A DNA stretch of 64,000 nucleotides from Aequorivita todarodis (GCF_028561335.1 NZ_JAQQTG010000016.1:191704-255703), one strand, 5' to 3'. Counted from the stretch's first letter, positions 8,561 through 17,069 are shown. Made by a program: numbers and translations. Notes: generated from the sequence alone by a model not told the origin.

Positions 8561-8677
8561 AGACGCACGGCCGTGCGTCTCACATGAATAAAAACCCAAC
8601 AGACGTACAGACGCACGGCCGTGCGTCTCACGCGAATAAAAAAAACGCAAAAAAAAGAGACGCACGGCCGTGCGTCT
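8561..8677 (+). repeat. cluster of three REP palindromes downstream of RAYT
   Basis: Perfect 20-base palindromes agacgcacggccgtgcgtct at 8561-8580, 8609-8628 and 8658-8677, spaced 48 and 49 bases apart. The spacers are related (A-rich with gaataaaa) and resemble the spacer inside the RAYT gene. The last copy ends 16 bases before the thioredoxin lipoprotein ATG, so it lies in that gene's 5' region. Confidence 0.92.
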
Positions 8678-8693
8678 CTACAGAACAAAAATC

Positions 8694-9284
8694 ATGAAAA
8701 AAATAATTTTAATTATCGCAATAATAGGCCTATCGGCCTGCAATTCTTCCAAAGAAAAAAACAAAGTGGATGAAAACACTTCAAAAGAAATGATTTCAGA
8801 AAACAACAAAGAAAAATTAAACGACACCGTTCCCTACGAAGATTCCGTGATGCTTTTGGGGAAAGCCAACCGAAAAGGTTTCCAAATGGATGCTTTTAAA
8901 GATTGGTTCAACACAGGCTATGGAGATTACAAAGTAGATTCTGAAACTTTGGAAAAATTGAAACCGCTTTTAAAAGATGCGACCATCACTGTTTTTATGG
9001 GCACTTGGTGCGAGGACAGCCAGCGCGAGACGCCACATTTTTATAAAATTTTGGACGAAGCCAATTTTGATGAATCAAAACTCACGTTGATTACCGTTTC
9101 TGATGAAAAAACTACGCCACAAGGTTTTGAGGAAGGAAAAAATATTACCAACGTTCCCACATTTATTTTCTATAAAAACGATAAAGAATTGGGCCGAATT
9201 GTGGAATACCCTATTGAAAGCCTTGAAAAAGACATGCTCGCCATTTTGAGTGGCAAGGAATACAAACACGCATACGCCGAATAA
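8694..9284 (+). CDS. thioredoxin-fold lipoprotein with CxxS site
   Basis: A 196-residue protein. The ATG at 8694 gives a lipoprotein signal (MKKIILIIAIIGLSAC, lipid Cys 16). An earlier in-frame start would begin inside the last REP palindrome and is rejected. The thioredoxin core has FMGTWCEDSQRETPHFYKIL: a single Cys followed by EDS, so CxxS instead of CxxC. Such proteins cannot cycle as dithiol reductases and may act as isomerases, peroxidase-like proteins or thiol sensors. It is a predicted envelope lipoprotein. Its promoter region has been invaded by REP elements. Confidence 0.82.
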   Translation: MKKIILIIAIIGLSACNSSKEKNKVDENTSKEMISENNKEKLNDTVPYEDSVMLLGKANRKGFQMDAFKDWFNTGYGDYKVDSETLEKLKPLLKDATITVFMGTWCEDSQRETPHFYKILDEANFDESKLTLITVSDEKTTPQGFEEGKNITNVPTFIFYKNDKELGRIVEYPIESLEKDMLAILSGKEYKHAYAE

Positions 9285-9310
9285 AACTTTAGCAACGGTA
9301 TAATTCTTTG

Positions 9311-9318
9311 TAAATTTG
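9311..9318 (+). promoter_or_regulatory. -7 promoter element TAAATTTG
   Basis: Exact TAnnTTTG match, 11 bases before the ATG at 9330 of the HAD-like gene; the predicted leader is only a few bases. Confidence 0.6.
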
Positions 9319-9329
9319 CGGCTCGAAAA

Positions 9330-9743
9330 ATGACGATGATTAGAGAAACCCTCACCATAGCCGTAGATTTTGACGGAACCATTGTGGAAGATGAATATCC
9401 ACGCATCGGCCGACCCATTATTTTTGCTTTTGATACTTTGAAAAAACTGCAAAATGAAGGGCATCGGCTTATTTTATGGACCTACCGAAAAGGCCGCACC
9501 TTGGAAGAAGCCGTAAAATTCTGTGAAGAAAACGGCATTGTTTTTTATGCCGTAAACCAAAGTTTCCCTGAAGAGGAATTCGACACTTCTTACAGTCGAA
9601 AAATACATGCGGACGTTTTTATTGACGACCGTAACATCGGCGGCCTTAAAAGTTGGGGCGAAATATACCAACAATTGGTTGGCGAACCCGCGCCCGCAAA
9701 ACCAAAAACCCAGAAAAAAGGATTGTTTTCCTTTTTAAAATAA
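9330..9743 (+). CDS. HAD-like hydrolase, BT0820 type
   Basis: A 137-residue cytoplasmic protein. The HAD nucleophile motif is TIAVDFDGTIVED (catalytic Asp at about 14 and 16), motif II is LWTYRKGRTLEEA, and the metal motif is DVFIDDRNIGG. This short cap-less layout resembles small Bacteroidota HAD phosphatases such as BT0820. The phosphorylated substrate is unknown. A second ATG six bases downstream is an equal start candidate. The map gene starts four bases after the stop, so the two are probably cotranscribed. Confidence 0.8.
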   Translation: MTMIRETLTIAVDFDGTIVEDEYPRIGRPIIFAFDTLKKLQNEGHRLILWTYRKGRTLEEAVKFCEENGIVFYAVNQSFPEEEFDTSYSRKIHADVFIDDRNIGGLKSWGEIYQQLVGEPAPAKPKTQKKGLFSFLK

Positions 9744-9747
9744 CCCT

Positions 9748-10554
9748 ATGATAATTCCAAAAACAAGAGAAGAAATAGAATTGATGCGAGAAAGTGCCTT
9801 GGTGGTTTCCCGTACTTTGGGAATGCTCGCAAAAGAGGTAAAACCGGGCGTTACCACCAACCAACTCAATAAAATGGCGGAAGATTACATCCGCAGCCAG
9901 GATGCCATTCCCGGCTTTTTGGGATTGTATGATTGTCCTTCAACGCTGCTTACGAGTGTTAACGAAGCGGTGGTCCACGGCCTGCCAACAGATATTCCTT
10001 TAAAGGAAGGCGATATTGTAGCAATAGATTGCGGCGCCATCAAAAACGGTTTTTACGGCGACCACGCCTATACTTTTGAAGTAGGCGAAGTAGCTCCCGA
10101 AATAAAAAAACTGTTGCAAATCACCAAAGAATCCCTTTACGTCGGTATCCGTGAATTTAAAGCTGGAAATCGCGTGGGCGATGTGGGTTTCGCTATTCAA
10201 AATTATTGCGAAGCGCACGGCTATGGTGTGGTTCGTGAACTTGTTGGCCACGGACTTGGAAGAAAAATGCACGAAGACCCCGAAATGCCAAATTACGGGC
10301 GTCGCGGTCGGGGAAAGAAATTTATTGAAGGGATGACCATCGCACTGGAACCGATGATAAATATGGGAACCCATAAAGTGAAACAGTTAAAAGACGGTTG
10401 GACCATCGTTACCCAAGATGGGCAACCCAGCGCCCACTTTGAACATAACATTGCTTTGGTAAACGGAAAACCCGAACTGCTTTCTACATTTGCTTATGTG
10501 TATGAAGCCTTGGGCATTGTGAGCGATGAGGAAAAAGAGTTCCGAGTAAACTGA
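9748..10554 (+). CDS. map: type I methionine aminopeptidase
   Basis: Removes the initiator methionine from new proteins in the cytoplasm. The 268-residue length fits type I without the N-terminal extension. The metal ligands are in their usual places: DCGAIKNGFYGDHAYTF (two Asp), GHGLGRKMHEDP (His), EPMINMG (Glu) and the last Glu in AHFEHNIAL. The gene lies four bases after the HAD-like gene. Confidence 0.96.
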   Translation: MIIPKTREEIELMRESALVVSRTLGMLAKEVKPGVTTNQLNKMAEDYIRSQDAIPGFLGLYDCPSTLLTSVNEAVVHGLPTDIPLKEGDIVAIDCGAIKNGFYGDHAYTFEVGEVAPEIKKLLQITKESLYVGIREFKAGNRVGDVGFAIQNYCEAHGYGVVRELVGHGLGRKMHEDPEMPNYGRRGRGKKFIEGMTIALEPMINMGTHKVKQLKDGWTIVTQDGQPSAHFEHNIALVNGKPELLSTFAYVYEALGIVSDEEKEFRVN

Positions 10555-10562
10555 AAATGCTA

Positions 10563-10604
10563 TTACACTGAGTTACGCTGAGAACCACAGAGATCCACGG
10601 AGAA
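10563..10604 (+). repeat. left imperfect inverted repeat of the GxxExxY cassette
   Basis: Rich in CACAGAG/CACGGAG-type words (ctgagaaccacagagatcca). It is imperfectly complementary to the sequence at 10972-11012 and ends at the GxxExxY ATG. Confidence 0.65.
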
Positions 10605-10979
10605 ATGAGCAACGAATTAACAGAAATTATAATAGGTTCAGCAATAGAGGTTCATCGAAACCTTGGACCGGGTCTATTAGAATCTGCTTATCAGGAATGT
10701 CTTTTATTTGAACTGAGAGCGAAGGGATTAATTGTTGAAAAAGAAAAACCCTTGCCTATAATTTATAAAGACATAAAATTAGATCACGGATATAGAATTG
10801 ATTTATTGGTTGAAAATTCAGTCGTTATAGAAATCAAAACTGTAGAAAATTTCACAGATGTGCATACAGCACAAGTTTTAACATATCTTAAATTAGGAAA
10901 GTATCCTTTAGGCCTGATGTTCAACTTTCATACAATACTTTTAAAAAACGGCTTAAAAAGATTTATAAATTCTCAGTGA
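10605..10979 (+). CDS. GxxExxY protein, PD-(D/E)XK nuclease-like
   Basis: A 124-residue protein of the GxxExxY family (PDDEXK_3 type). The name motif is GLLESAYQECL (residues about 22-32). The nuclease-like core is seen as YRIDLLVENSVVIEIKTVE: Asp, then ExK (EIK), followed by a helix with HTAQVLTYLKL. All residues expected of a restriction-endonuclease-like fold are present, but the biological role of this family is not established. It is bracketed by imperfect inverted repeats that touch its start and stop, and a similar repeat without a gene lies at 61437-61494. It may be part of a small mobile unit; that is inference. Confidence 0.85.
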   Translation: MSNELTEIIIGSAIEVHRNLGPGLLESAYQECLLFELRAKGLIVEKEKPLPIIYKDIKLDHGYRIDLLVENSVVIEIKTVENFTDVHTAQVLTYLKLGKYPLGLMFNFHTILLKNGLKRFINSQ

Positions 10980-11012
10980 AACTCCGCGGAACCTCTGTGC
11001 AACTCTGTGTAA
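10972..11012 (+). repeat. right imperfect inverted repeat of the GxxExxY cassette
   Basis: Begins within the last codons of the GxxExxY gene (ttctcagtgaaactccgcgg) and continues with CTCTGTG words. The reverse complement resembles the left repeat at 10563-10604. Confidence 0.65.
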
Positions 11013-11025
11013 CAACCCAAAACTT

Positions 11026-11790
11026 TTGTTCAAAAAAATCCTAAATACCGTTCCCCGTCCGCTGCTTATACGATTGAGCATTATCGGCAGACCAATACTC
11101 GCTTTTCTTCTGAAAGGAAATAAATACACCGACCCTATTGACGGCAAATCATACCGAAAGTTTCTTCCGTACGGTTATGAAACCGTTCGCGAAAATGTGC
11201 TTTCGCCCGGAACGCTTTCTTTGGAAAGGCACAGATTGTTTTGGTTGTATCTTCAAAATGAAACCGGGTTTTTTACTGAAAATCTGAAAGTGCTCCACTT
11301 TGCACCCGAGCAGGCTTTTTATAAGAAATTCCGGAAAATGAAAAACCTAAATTATACCACAACCGACCTAAATTCACCCATTGCAGATGTGAAAGCTGAT
11401 ATCTGTGATTTACCCTTTCCCGATAACGAATTCGATTTTATAATCTGTAACCACGTTTTGGAACACATTCCGGATGATACCAAGGCGATGCAGGAAATTT
11501 ACCGTGTTTTGGCACCCGGCGGCACGGCAATTCTTCAAGTTCCCTATAAAGCAGCTTTGGAAAAAACATTTGAGGACGATAGCATTACCGACCCAAAAGA
11601 GCGCGCAAAGATTTTCGGACAGTACGATCACGTTCGGGTTTATGGGATGGATTATTTTACCAAGCTTGAATGTATCGGCTTTAAAGTTGAGGCGGTAGAT
11701 TACACCAAAAACTTTTCTTCCGAGGAAATTGAAAAATACAGATTACCAAAAGGCGAATTGATTCCTGTAGGCAAAAAATTAGTTTCCTAA
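11026..11790 (+). CDS. class I SAM-dependent methyltransferase
   Basis: A 254-residue cytoplasmic methyltransferase starting at TTG (11026); no ATG is suitably placed. SAM-binding motif I is degenerate (LKVLHFAPEQAFYKKF), followed by YTTTDLNSP for the ribose-binding acid and FDFIICNHVLEHIPDD for motif II/III, as in Methyltransf_11 proteins. The N-terminus (PRPLLIRLSIIGRPILAFLL) is hydrophobic and may associate with the membrane. Substrate unknown. It converges with apbE and the two coding ends overlap by 12 bases. Confidence 0.78.
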   Translation: MFKKILNTVPRPLLIRLSIIGRPILAFLLKGNKYTDPIDGKSYRKFLPYGYETVRENVLSPGTLSLERHRLFWLYLQNETGFFTENLKVLHFAPEQAFYKKFRKMKNLNYTTTDLNSPIADVKADICDLPFPDNEFDFIICNHVLEHIPDDTKAMQEIYRVLAPGGTAILQVPYKAALEKTFEDDSITDPKERAKIFGQYDHVRVYGMDYFTKLECIGFKVEAVDYTKNFSSEEIEKYRLPKGELIPVGKKLVS

Positions 11791-12786
11791 ACGTTTTTTG
11801 AAGCCATCCGTCATAAAAACCTGATGGTTGTTCAGGGAATCATTGAAAGTTAAATACGCTTCCACATTTGGAAGATTTTTCAGCAATGTTTTTGATTTTT
11901 CCAAACCCAATGCCATAAACGAAGTGGCATAGGCATCGGCCACGGCGCAAGTGGGGGCAATGACGGTAGAGCTGGTTACATCGCTCATTTCTGCAGAACC
12001 GGTCAATGGATTTAATGTATGGACGTATTTTTTCCCCGTAAGGGAATCAATCCTGAATTTGCGGTAATTGCCCGAGGATGCCATTCCTTCATTTTTTAAG
12101 GCAACAGTCGCTTCATAACTTCTATTTTCAAGTTCCGAATCTACGGCTTCAATGCCCACGACCCATTTTTGGTTTTTATCAAGGTTTTCGCCTTTTGTAA
12201 GAATCTCGCCTCCCAATTCAATTAAATAATCGGTAACGCCCTTAGATTCCAAATAACGGCCAAGACAATCAATCCCGAAGCCTTTTGCCACGGCATTAAA
12301 GTCGAAATAGATTTGCGGATATTCTTTTGAAACGGTTCCGTCGCTGTTAATTTTTACTTTATGGAAACCCACATATTTCATCAAGGAATCCAAGGTGGTG
12401 CTGTCTATATTCTTCAAGGGCTTCACATCGCCAAAACCGTAAGCGTTGCGTAAAACGCCGATTGTCGGGTCAAAATAGCCGTTTGTTTTGGTGTTTACTT
12501 CTTTAGAAATTTCAAAAACTTCCTTAAAAATGGAATCCACAACAACCGTAGAATCGCCTTGATTTACTTTGGAAATATCGCTTTCGGGAATATAGGTGCT
12601 CACGGAATGGTTTACGGCGGCAATCACCGAATCCAATCCTTTTTTAAAATCAATATCCTTTTCGGAATAAAACTGAATATTATACGTGGTTCCAAAAGCT
12701 TCACCCTGCATAAAGCGGTGGGTGCTTTCGGTCTTTTCACAAAAAATAAAAAGAAATAAAACGGGAATTAAAAGTAGTTTTTTCAT
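11779..12786 (-). CDS. apbE: FAD:protein FMN transferase, lipoprotein
   Basis: A 335-residue lipoprotein (MKKLLLIPVLFLFIFC, lipid Cys 16) that attaches FMN to threonine of target proteins such as NqrB and NqrC of the sodium-pumping NADH dehydrogenase. ApbE motifs are GEAFGTTYNIQFYS near the N-terminus, FDFNAVAKGFGID, LIELGGEI, HTLNPLTG and the metal-site TCAVADAYATSFMALG. It lies downstream of a small gene whose family is often labelled as an Nqr component, which fits a link to the Nqr complex, although no nqrA-F gene is in the window. Confidence 0.93.
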   Translation of the reverse strand: MKKLLLIPVLFLFIFCEKTESTHRFMQGEAFGTTYNIQFYSEKDIDFKKGLDSVIAAVNHSVSTYIPESDISKVNQGDSTVVVDSIFKEVFEISKEVNTKTNGYFDPTIGVLRNAYGFGDVKPLKNIDSTTLDSLMKYVGFHKVKINSDGTVSKEYPQIYFDFNAVAKGFGIDCLGRYLESKGVTDYLIELGGEILTKGENLDKNQKWVVGIEAVDSELENRSYEATVALKNEGMASSGNYRKFRIDSLTGKKYVHTLNPLTGSAEMSDVTSSTVIAPTCAVADAYATSFMALGLEKSKTLLKNLPNVEAYLTFNDSLNNHQVFMTDGFKKRLGN

Positions 12787-12865
12787 CTGTATTAAATATT
12801 TGGGAAAAAAGAAGCTGGAATGCCCAAAAAATCTTCGGTTGGTTTACAATTTATTAATGGGCATT

Positions 12866-13228
12866 TCATAGTATTTCCTGCAAACCTTTATATACCATTG
12901 TGTAACCTTCATCCTTTAAAACTGGTTTTCCGTAATCGGCTCCGTGGCCCAGACCAACGCCCGCATAATATGTTTTTGCTTCAAACTTTGCCGCATGTTC
13001 CTTAATGGTTTGCATAAAAACGGGGTCGTAAGCATGGGCATCCTGGGGGAAAGAAACGGCGCGAACAATTATAAAGTGGAGGACCTTATCTTTCAATGCC
13101 ACGAACTGGGGATCGGTTTTCAATTTTGAATTGACGCCCAAAAATTCATATCCTTCAGCTTCGAGCTGTTTCCCAACAATGTTCATTGCGAGGTTGTGAA
13201 GTTCCTGTTTGGTAAGTTTTTCGCCCAT
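12866..13228 (-). CDS. small conserved protein, often mislabelled as Nqr subunit F
   Basis: A 120-residue soluble protein with no signal, no 2Fe-2S cysteines, and no FAD or NADH motif. I recall such proteins being called Na(+)-translocating NADH-quinone reductase subunit F in flavobacterial databases, but the sequence shows nothing to support that catalytic role. The start is ATG at 13228; the TTG four codons upstream falls inside a TAATTTTG promoter box (13245-13238), so the transcript probably starts just before the ATG. It is in line with apbE (79-base gap). Confidence 0.7.
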   Translation of the reverse strand: MGEKLTKQELHNLAMNIVGKQLEAEGYEFLGVNSKLKTDPQFVALKDKVLHFIIVRAVSFPQDAHAYDPVFMQTIKEHAAKFEAKTYYAGVGLGHGADYGKPVLKDEGYTMVYKGLQEIL

Positions 13229-13275
13229 AAGTGACTTCAAAATTACGAATATTTCGATTTATTTATTCAAACCCA

Positions 13276-13310
13276 TAAAAAAACCCATTCCGAAATATCT
13301 CGGAATGGGT
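13276..13310 (-). terminator. intrinsic terminator of the Omp28 lipoprotein gene
   Basis: The 11-base stem acccattccga/tcggaatgggt (13283-13293 and 13300-13310) is followed on the minus strand by a run of T. It sits about 20 bases after the stop at 13331. Confidence 0.9.
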
Positions 13311-13330
13311 ACTTCTATTTTAACCAAATT

Positions 13331-14650
13331 TTAATTATATATTTTAGTTTCACCCAAGGCTGCATGTTGCGAGTTTTTGGCGTTATTGTCAGCTTTCACG
13401 ACCATAACAACAAAACTTAGATTGTTAGCATTGTATTCTGCGGGAATCGTAAAGGTATAGGTCTTTTTGTATTCCTGAAAAGCAGGGGTTTCTGGAATGT
13501 TATCTCCAAAAAGGCCTGACAGCGAATTCCGCAATGCGTCGTCGTGAACAAAACCAACTATTGGATTGCCCATCCCAAAATAAGGGCTGGCAGGGTTTGA
13601 ATTAAAATAATTGGCTTGATCTGCGATTATTCCACTTTCCAATAAATACACTACCAATTTATCGCCCGGCTCGGAACCATTTCTGTACATTACTTTTGCA
13701 TCTACCGATAGTGTAGAACCGCTAAGTTGTGAACTAATAGCTATGGAAAGATCCGTTTCCTGGCCTGCAATAGCAGTTACGACGTCGTAATCATAAATAA
13801 GGGAACTAGGAGGCGTGGCATTCCATTTTACGGTTCTATTCAACTGGGTTTGTGGAAAACTATCGGGCACATCAAATTCAGCCTGAAGATCATCAATCTG
13901 GGGAAAGTCCATAGGATCAGGCGGGCCAACTGAGCTTTCGTGAATGGCCACTACTGAAACATGTTCAGTCAATACTTTTACCGAATCAATGGCTACCAGA
14001 GCTTTTAAACAATATCCGCACCAAGTGCCGGTGTAATCTTCTAATACCACATTTCTTTTTGGAACATAGACTGTAAAGTCTTTTTCGGGAGTCGTGAATG
14101 TTTCGCCATTTATTATATATTCTGCATAAACTTGATAGTTTCCTTCCGTTGCGGAGGAATATGTAAATCCAGAAATTGCAGTGCCGTTAACATAGAAAGT
14201 AGCCTCAGAAGCCGTATTGTTTCCGCTGGAATCAAGCAAACCAAAAGTAATGGTCTGATTGTTCATGGCTCTTGTAACATCCAGGGTCAGTGCGCGTTCG
14301 GTCTCCGCTATTACCTCAAAGGTAAGCGTGTTACTGGCAACACTTTCGTAAAGCGCTTTTACGGTAAATGTCCCGGTTGTTGAAAAAGTATATGATGCCC
14401 CCTGTATTTCGGTATCGTTCACAAATATCTTTGCAGAAGAAGTGTAGTTTTCCCCATCACTTCCGGTAATTATAAAATTCACCAATTGATTTACGGACAA
14501 TACTTCCAATTCGTTTGTACCAGCATCACTTGTAAGCGTTATCGACAGACTTTCTGTAGGAGCGCCAAGTGGATCTTCTTTTTTGCTGCATCCAACGATG
14601 GCTATAAAGGCAAAAAGGAACAAAATTTTAAAATAGGGATAGGTTTTCAT
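13331..14650 (-). CDS. Omp28-related thioredoxin-like lipoprotein
   Basis: A 439-residue envelope protein with a lipobox (FAFIAIVGC, lipid Cys 21). Residues about 35-190 look like beta-sandwich repeats. From about residue 200 comes the Omp28 domain with KRNVVLEDYTGTWCGYCLKA, a CGYC redox motif, followed by VSVVAIHES. The fold is thioredoxin-like in this family. It is divergent from tlpA at 14811, and both are neighbours of three more secreted proteins with CxxC motifs or barrels. A TAAATTTG box on the minus strand (14749-14742) is the likely promoter, giving a leader near 85 bases. A surface or periplasmic thiol role is inferred. Confidence 0.85.
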   Translation of the reverse strand: MKTYPYFKILFLFAFIAIVGCSKKEDPLGAPTESLSITLTSDAGTNELEVLSVNQLVNFIITGSDGENYTSSAKIFVNDTEIQGASYTFSTTGTFTVKALYESVASNTLTFEVIAETERALTLDVTRAMNNQTITFGLLDSSGNNTASEATFYVNGTAISGFTYSSATEGNYQVYAEYIINGETFTTPEKDFTVYVPKRNVVLEDYTGTWCGYCLKALVAIDSVKVLTEHVSVVAIHESSVGPPDPMDFPQIDDLQAEFDVPDSFPQTQLNRTVKWNATPPSSLIYDYDVVTAIAGQETDLSIAISSQLSGSTLSVDAKVMYRNGSEPGDKLVVYLLESGIIADQANYFNSNPASPYFGMGNPIVGFVHDDALRNSLSGLFGDNIPETPAFQEYKKTYTFTIPAEYNANNLSFVVMVVKADNNAKNSQHAALGETKIYN

Positions 14651-14741
14651 AACAAATTATTAAAATTGAAGTGGGCTAATATAACGCATTTATAAAAAAA
14701 GGCACGGTTTTGGAACGTTAAATCCTTAACTTTCGGCAATA

Positions 14742-14749
14742 CAAATTTA
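14742..14749 (-). promoter_or_regulatory. -7 element TAAATTTG of the Omp28 lipoprotein gene
   Basis: Exact TAnnTTTG on the minus strand in the divergent region between 14650 and 14811. Confidence 0.55.
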
Positions 14750-14810
14750 AGTATTTATTAAAAATAACTTAATATTGCCTATGCTTTAATTAATTTTAAA
14801 TATTTATTGG

Positions 14811-15299
14811 ATGAAAAAACTACTCCCCCTTCTTCTTGCACTGGTTACCTTCAGTGCCATTGCACAAAACGATTTGCCAAAAGTTGATATGACCACCTTG
14901 GATGGCCAACCCATCAATTCCAATGATTTATCCACGGATGACAACGTAATTGTAATCTCGCTTTGGGCCACTTGGTGTGTTCCCTGTATAAAAGAGTTGG
15001 ATGCCATTAGCGAAATTTATCCAGATTGGCAGGCAGAGACCAATGTAAAGCTCTACGCAGTTTCTATTGACGACAGTCGCGGCGTGAAACGTGTAAAACC
15101 GATGGTAAATGGAAAAGGCTGGGATTATACCGTGCTTCTGGACACCAACAATGATTTTAAACGCGCCGTTGGTGCTGCTACCGTACCTTTAACACTTTTG
15201 GTCAAAAACAATCAGATTGTTTACAGACATTCTGGCTATAGCCCCGGTGCAGAGACGGAACTTTATGAAAAAATAAAGGAATTTTCCGCAGCCAATTAA
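14811..15299 (+). CDS. TlpA-like thiol-disulfide reductase
   Basis: A 162-residue exported thioredoxin-fold protein. The signal peptide (LLPLLLALVTFSAIAQ) precedes a TlpA domain with WATWCVPCIKEL (Cys56, Cys59) and the cis-Pro loop AATVPLTLLV. It should reduce disulfides of exported proteins. The DUF6029 barrel gene follows after 25 bases, so they form an operon. The divergent neighbour is an Omp28 lipoprotein with its own CGYC site, which suggests a shared redox role in the envelope. Confidence 0.88.
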   Translation: MKKLLPLLLALVTFSAIAQNDLPKVDMTTLDGQPINSNDLSTDDNVIVISLWATWCVPCIKELDAISEIYPDWQAETNVKLYAVSIDDSRGVKRVKPMVNGKGWDYTVLLDTNNDFKRAVGAATVPLTLLVKNNQIVYRHSGYSPGAETELYEKIKEFSAAN

Positions 15300-15324
15300 A
15301 AAATATACCAACCAAACCTATACC

Positions 15325-16989
15325 ATGAAAAAACTTATACTTGGAGCCTTTATGTTTATGGGCGCCGTCTCCTTTTCGCAAGACAATGGCTACTTTTTCG
15401 GTGGTCTTGAATCGAACTCGCAATGGCTTATGCCAGATGAAGAAATTGGTTTTGACACACCAGATGACCGCTTTAGGTCCAATAATTATATGCAGTTTAA
15501 TTATACCCTGGGGAAATTTACCGCAGGGGTACAGTACGAAGCATATCTCCCCACGGTATTATTGGGATATTCCGATACTTGGGAAAACCAGAACGGAATT
15601 GGCACCTATTATTTGAATTTTAAAAACGAAACGCTGGATATTACCGGGGGTTACTTTTATGAGCAATTTGGCAATGGTTTAATTCTTAGGACCTGGGAAG
15701 ATCGCCAATTAGGCATCAACAATGCTATGAAAGGGCTCCGCGTTAAATTTACACCTACTGCAAATATTGACCTAACGGGGGTTTACGGCCAAATCAGAAA
15801 TGGTTTTGACGTTTCCGAAGGCGTTATGCAAGGGCTCGATGCCAATGCAGATTTAAGCGGCCTTTTGAATATTGATGCCGTTGACCTGAAACTCGGCGCA
15901 AGCTATGTGGGCCGTTACCAATCAAATGGTGCCAATGATTCCATTCCCGCAAACATTAATGCTTATGGCGGAAGACTGGATTTTGTGGCCAACAATTTTT
16001 ATGGAGGTATTGAAGCAATCACCAAAGATCCAGACGTAATTGTTACCGAAGAAGTAGTTTCCTCGCCCCAGCTTTTTGACGGCACGGCACTTCAAGTGAA
16101 CTTGGGGTATGCCCAAAAGGGACTGGGAATTAATTCCACCTTCAGAAGATTGGAAAATTTCAGCTTTTACGCAGACCGCTATGAGGAAGGAAATGTTTAC
16201 AACGAACAAATTGTAAACTACGTTCCCGCCCTTACAAAACAGCACGATTATTTATTGTCCAATATCTATGTTTACAATGCCCAGCCACGATTGCTTTTCA
16301 GTGATTCCGAAAAGAAAAGAGCCGGGGAAGTAGGAGGACAAGTGGATGTGTATTATTCGTTTCCGAGAGAATCACTTTTTGGGAAATTTGGAACCAAATT
16401 GGCCGGAAACTTTTCGTATTGGGCAGGTTTGGAAGCGACCTTTAATACGGAGGAACAAACCTATGATCCCAAATTTATTGGGGATGGCCCTCGTTATTTC
16501 CGAGATTTGAATATTGAAGTGAAAAACCGCTGGTCCTCAAAATGGAGCTCTGTGGCTACCTTTCAAGATGTAATCATAGATAAAGGGGTTACCGAAGGCG
16601 GCCCATTAGGAGAGCAAGGAGATATTAGGGCCCAGATTGCGGTAATTGAAGGAACGCGCAAGTTTGAGGGCGGAAAAGCATTGCGAATGGAGCTACAGCA
16701 TCTTTGGATTGACAAGAGCAGAAAAAACGTAGATAGAAAGAACTGGGCGGCTGGAGTCCTGGAATATAACTTCAGTTCTGCATTTACGCTTTACGCAGCA
16801 GATGCATGGAACTATGAAGGCGAAGGCGAAATTCACTATTACAGTTTTGGCGGAAGTTATACCAAAGGCCCAGCCCGTTTCGCCTTAAACTATGGCCGTC
16901 AGCGAGGAGGTTTAATTTGTGTAGGCGGTGTTTGTAGATTTGTGCCAACAAATACAGGCTTGACCGCTAACCTCGTGGTTACCTTCTAA
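15325..16989 (+). CDS. DUF6029 family outer-membrane beta-barrel protein
   Basis: A 554-residue protein with a signal peptide (LILGAFMFMGAVSFSQ) and long alternating beta strands through to a C-terminal TANLVVTF with aromatic last residue, as in outer-membrane barrels. I recognise the DUF6029 pattern, seen in Flavobacteriia next to tlpA and Omp28 genes. No transport substrate is known. It is cotranscribed with tlpA. It ends at a bidirectional terminator shared with the convergent T9SS gene. Two cysteines close to the C-terminus (LICVGGVCRF) could form a disulfide. Confidence 0.78.
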   Translation: MKKLILGAFMFMGAVSFSQDNGYFFGGLESNSQWLMPDEEIGFDTPDDRFRSNNYMQFNYTLGKFTAGVQYEAYLPTVLLGYSDTWENQNGIGTYYLNFKNETLDITGGYFYEQFGNGLILRTWEDRQLGINNAMKGLRVKFTPTANIDLTGVYGQIRNGFDVSEGVMQGLDANADLSGLLNIDAVDLKLGASYVGRYQSNGANDSIPANINAYGGRLDFVANNFYGGIEAITKDPDVIVTEEVVSSPQLFDGTALQVNLGYAQKGLGINSTFRRLENFSFYADRYEEGNVYNEQIVNYVPALTKQHDYLLSNIYVYNAQPRLLFSDSEKKRAGEVGGQVDVYYSFPRESLFGKFGTKLAGNFSYWAGLEATFNTEEQTYDPKFIGDGPRYFRDLNIEVKNRWSSKWSSVATFQDVIIDKGVTEGGPLGEQGDIRAQIAVIEGTRKFEGGKALRMELQHLWIDKSRKNVDRKNWAAGVLEYNFSSAFTLYAADAWNYEGEGEIHYYSFGGSYTKGPARFALNYGRQRGGLICVGGVCRFVPTNTGLTANLVVTF

Positions 16990-17016
16990 CTTAAAGATAT
17001 ATTTTAAATAAAATAA

Positions 17017-17048
17017 AAAGTGCCCCGAAGAAAACTTCGGGGCACTTT
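17017..17048. terminator. bidirectional intrinsic terminator
   Basis: A 14-base stem (aaagtgccccgaag / cttcggggcacttt) with an aaaa loop lies between the convergent ends of the DUF6029 gene and the T9SS cargo gene, with A or T runs on both sides. Confidence 0.93.
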
Positions 17049-17069
17049 GCTTATAAGGAATTATAAGTT

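Noticed and set aside
8237-8677. CRISPR-like array of palindromes spaced about 50 bases
   Set aside because: Spacers are related to each other, the repeat is a perfect REP palindrome next to a RAYT gene, and no cas gene is present.
8341-8688. Minus-strand frame with repeated RRTAVRLY peptides
   Set aside because: It is only the reverse reading of the REP palindromes and the RAYT gene.
12866-13228. Label as NADH-quinone reductase subunit F
   Set aside because: No FAD, NADH or iron-sulfur motif; much shorter than NqrF.
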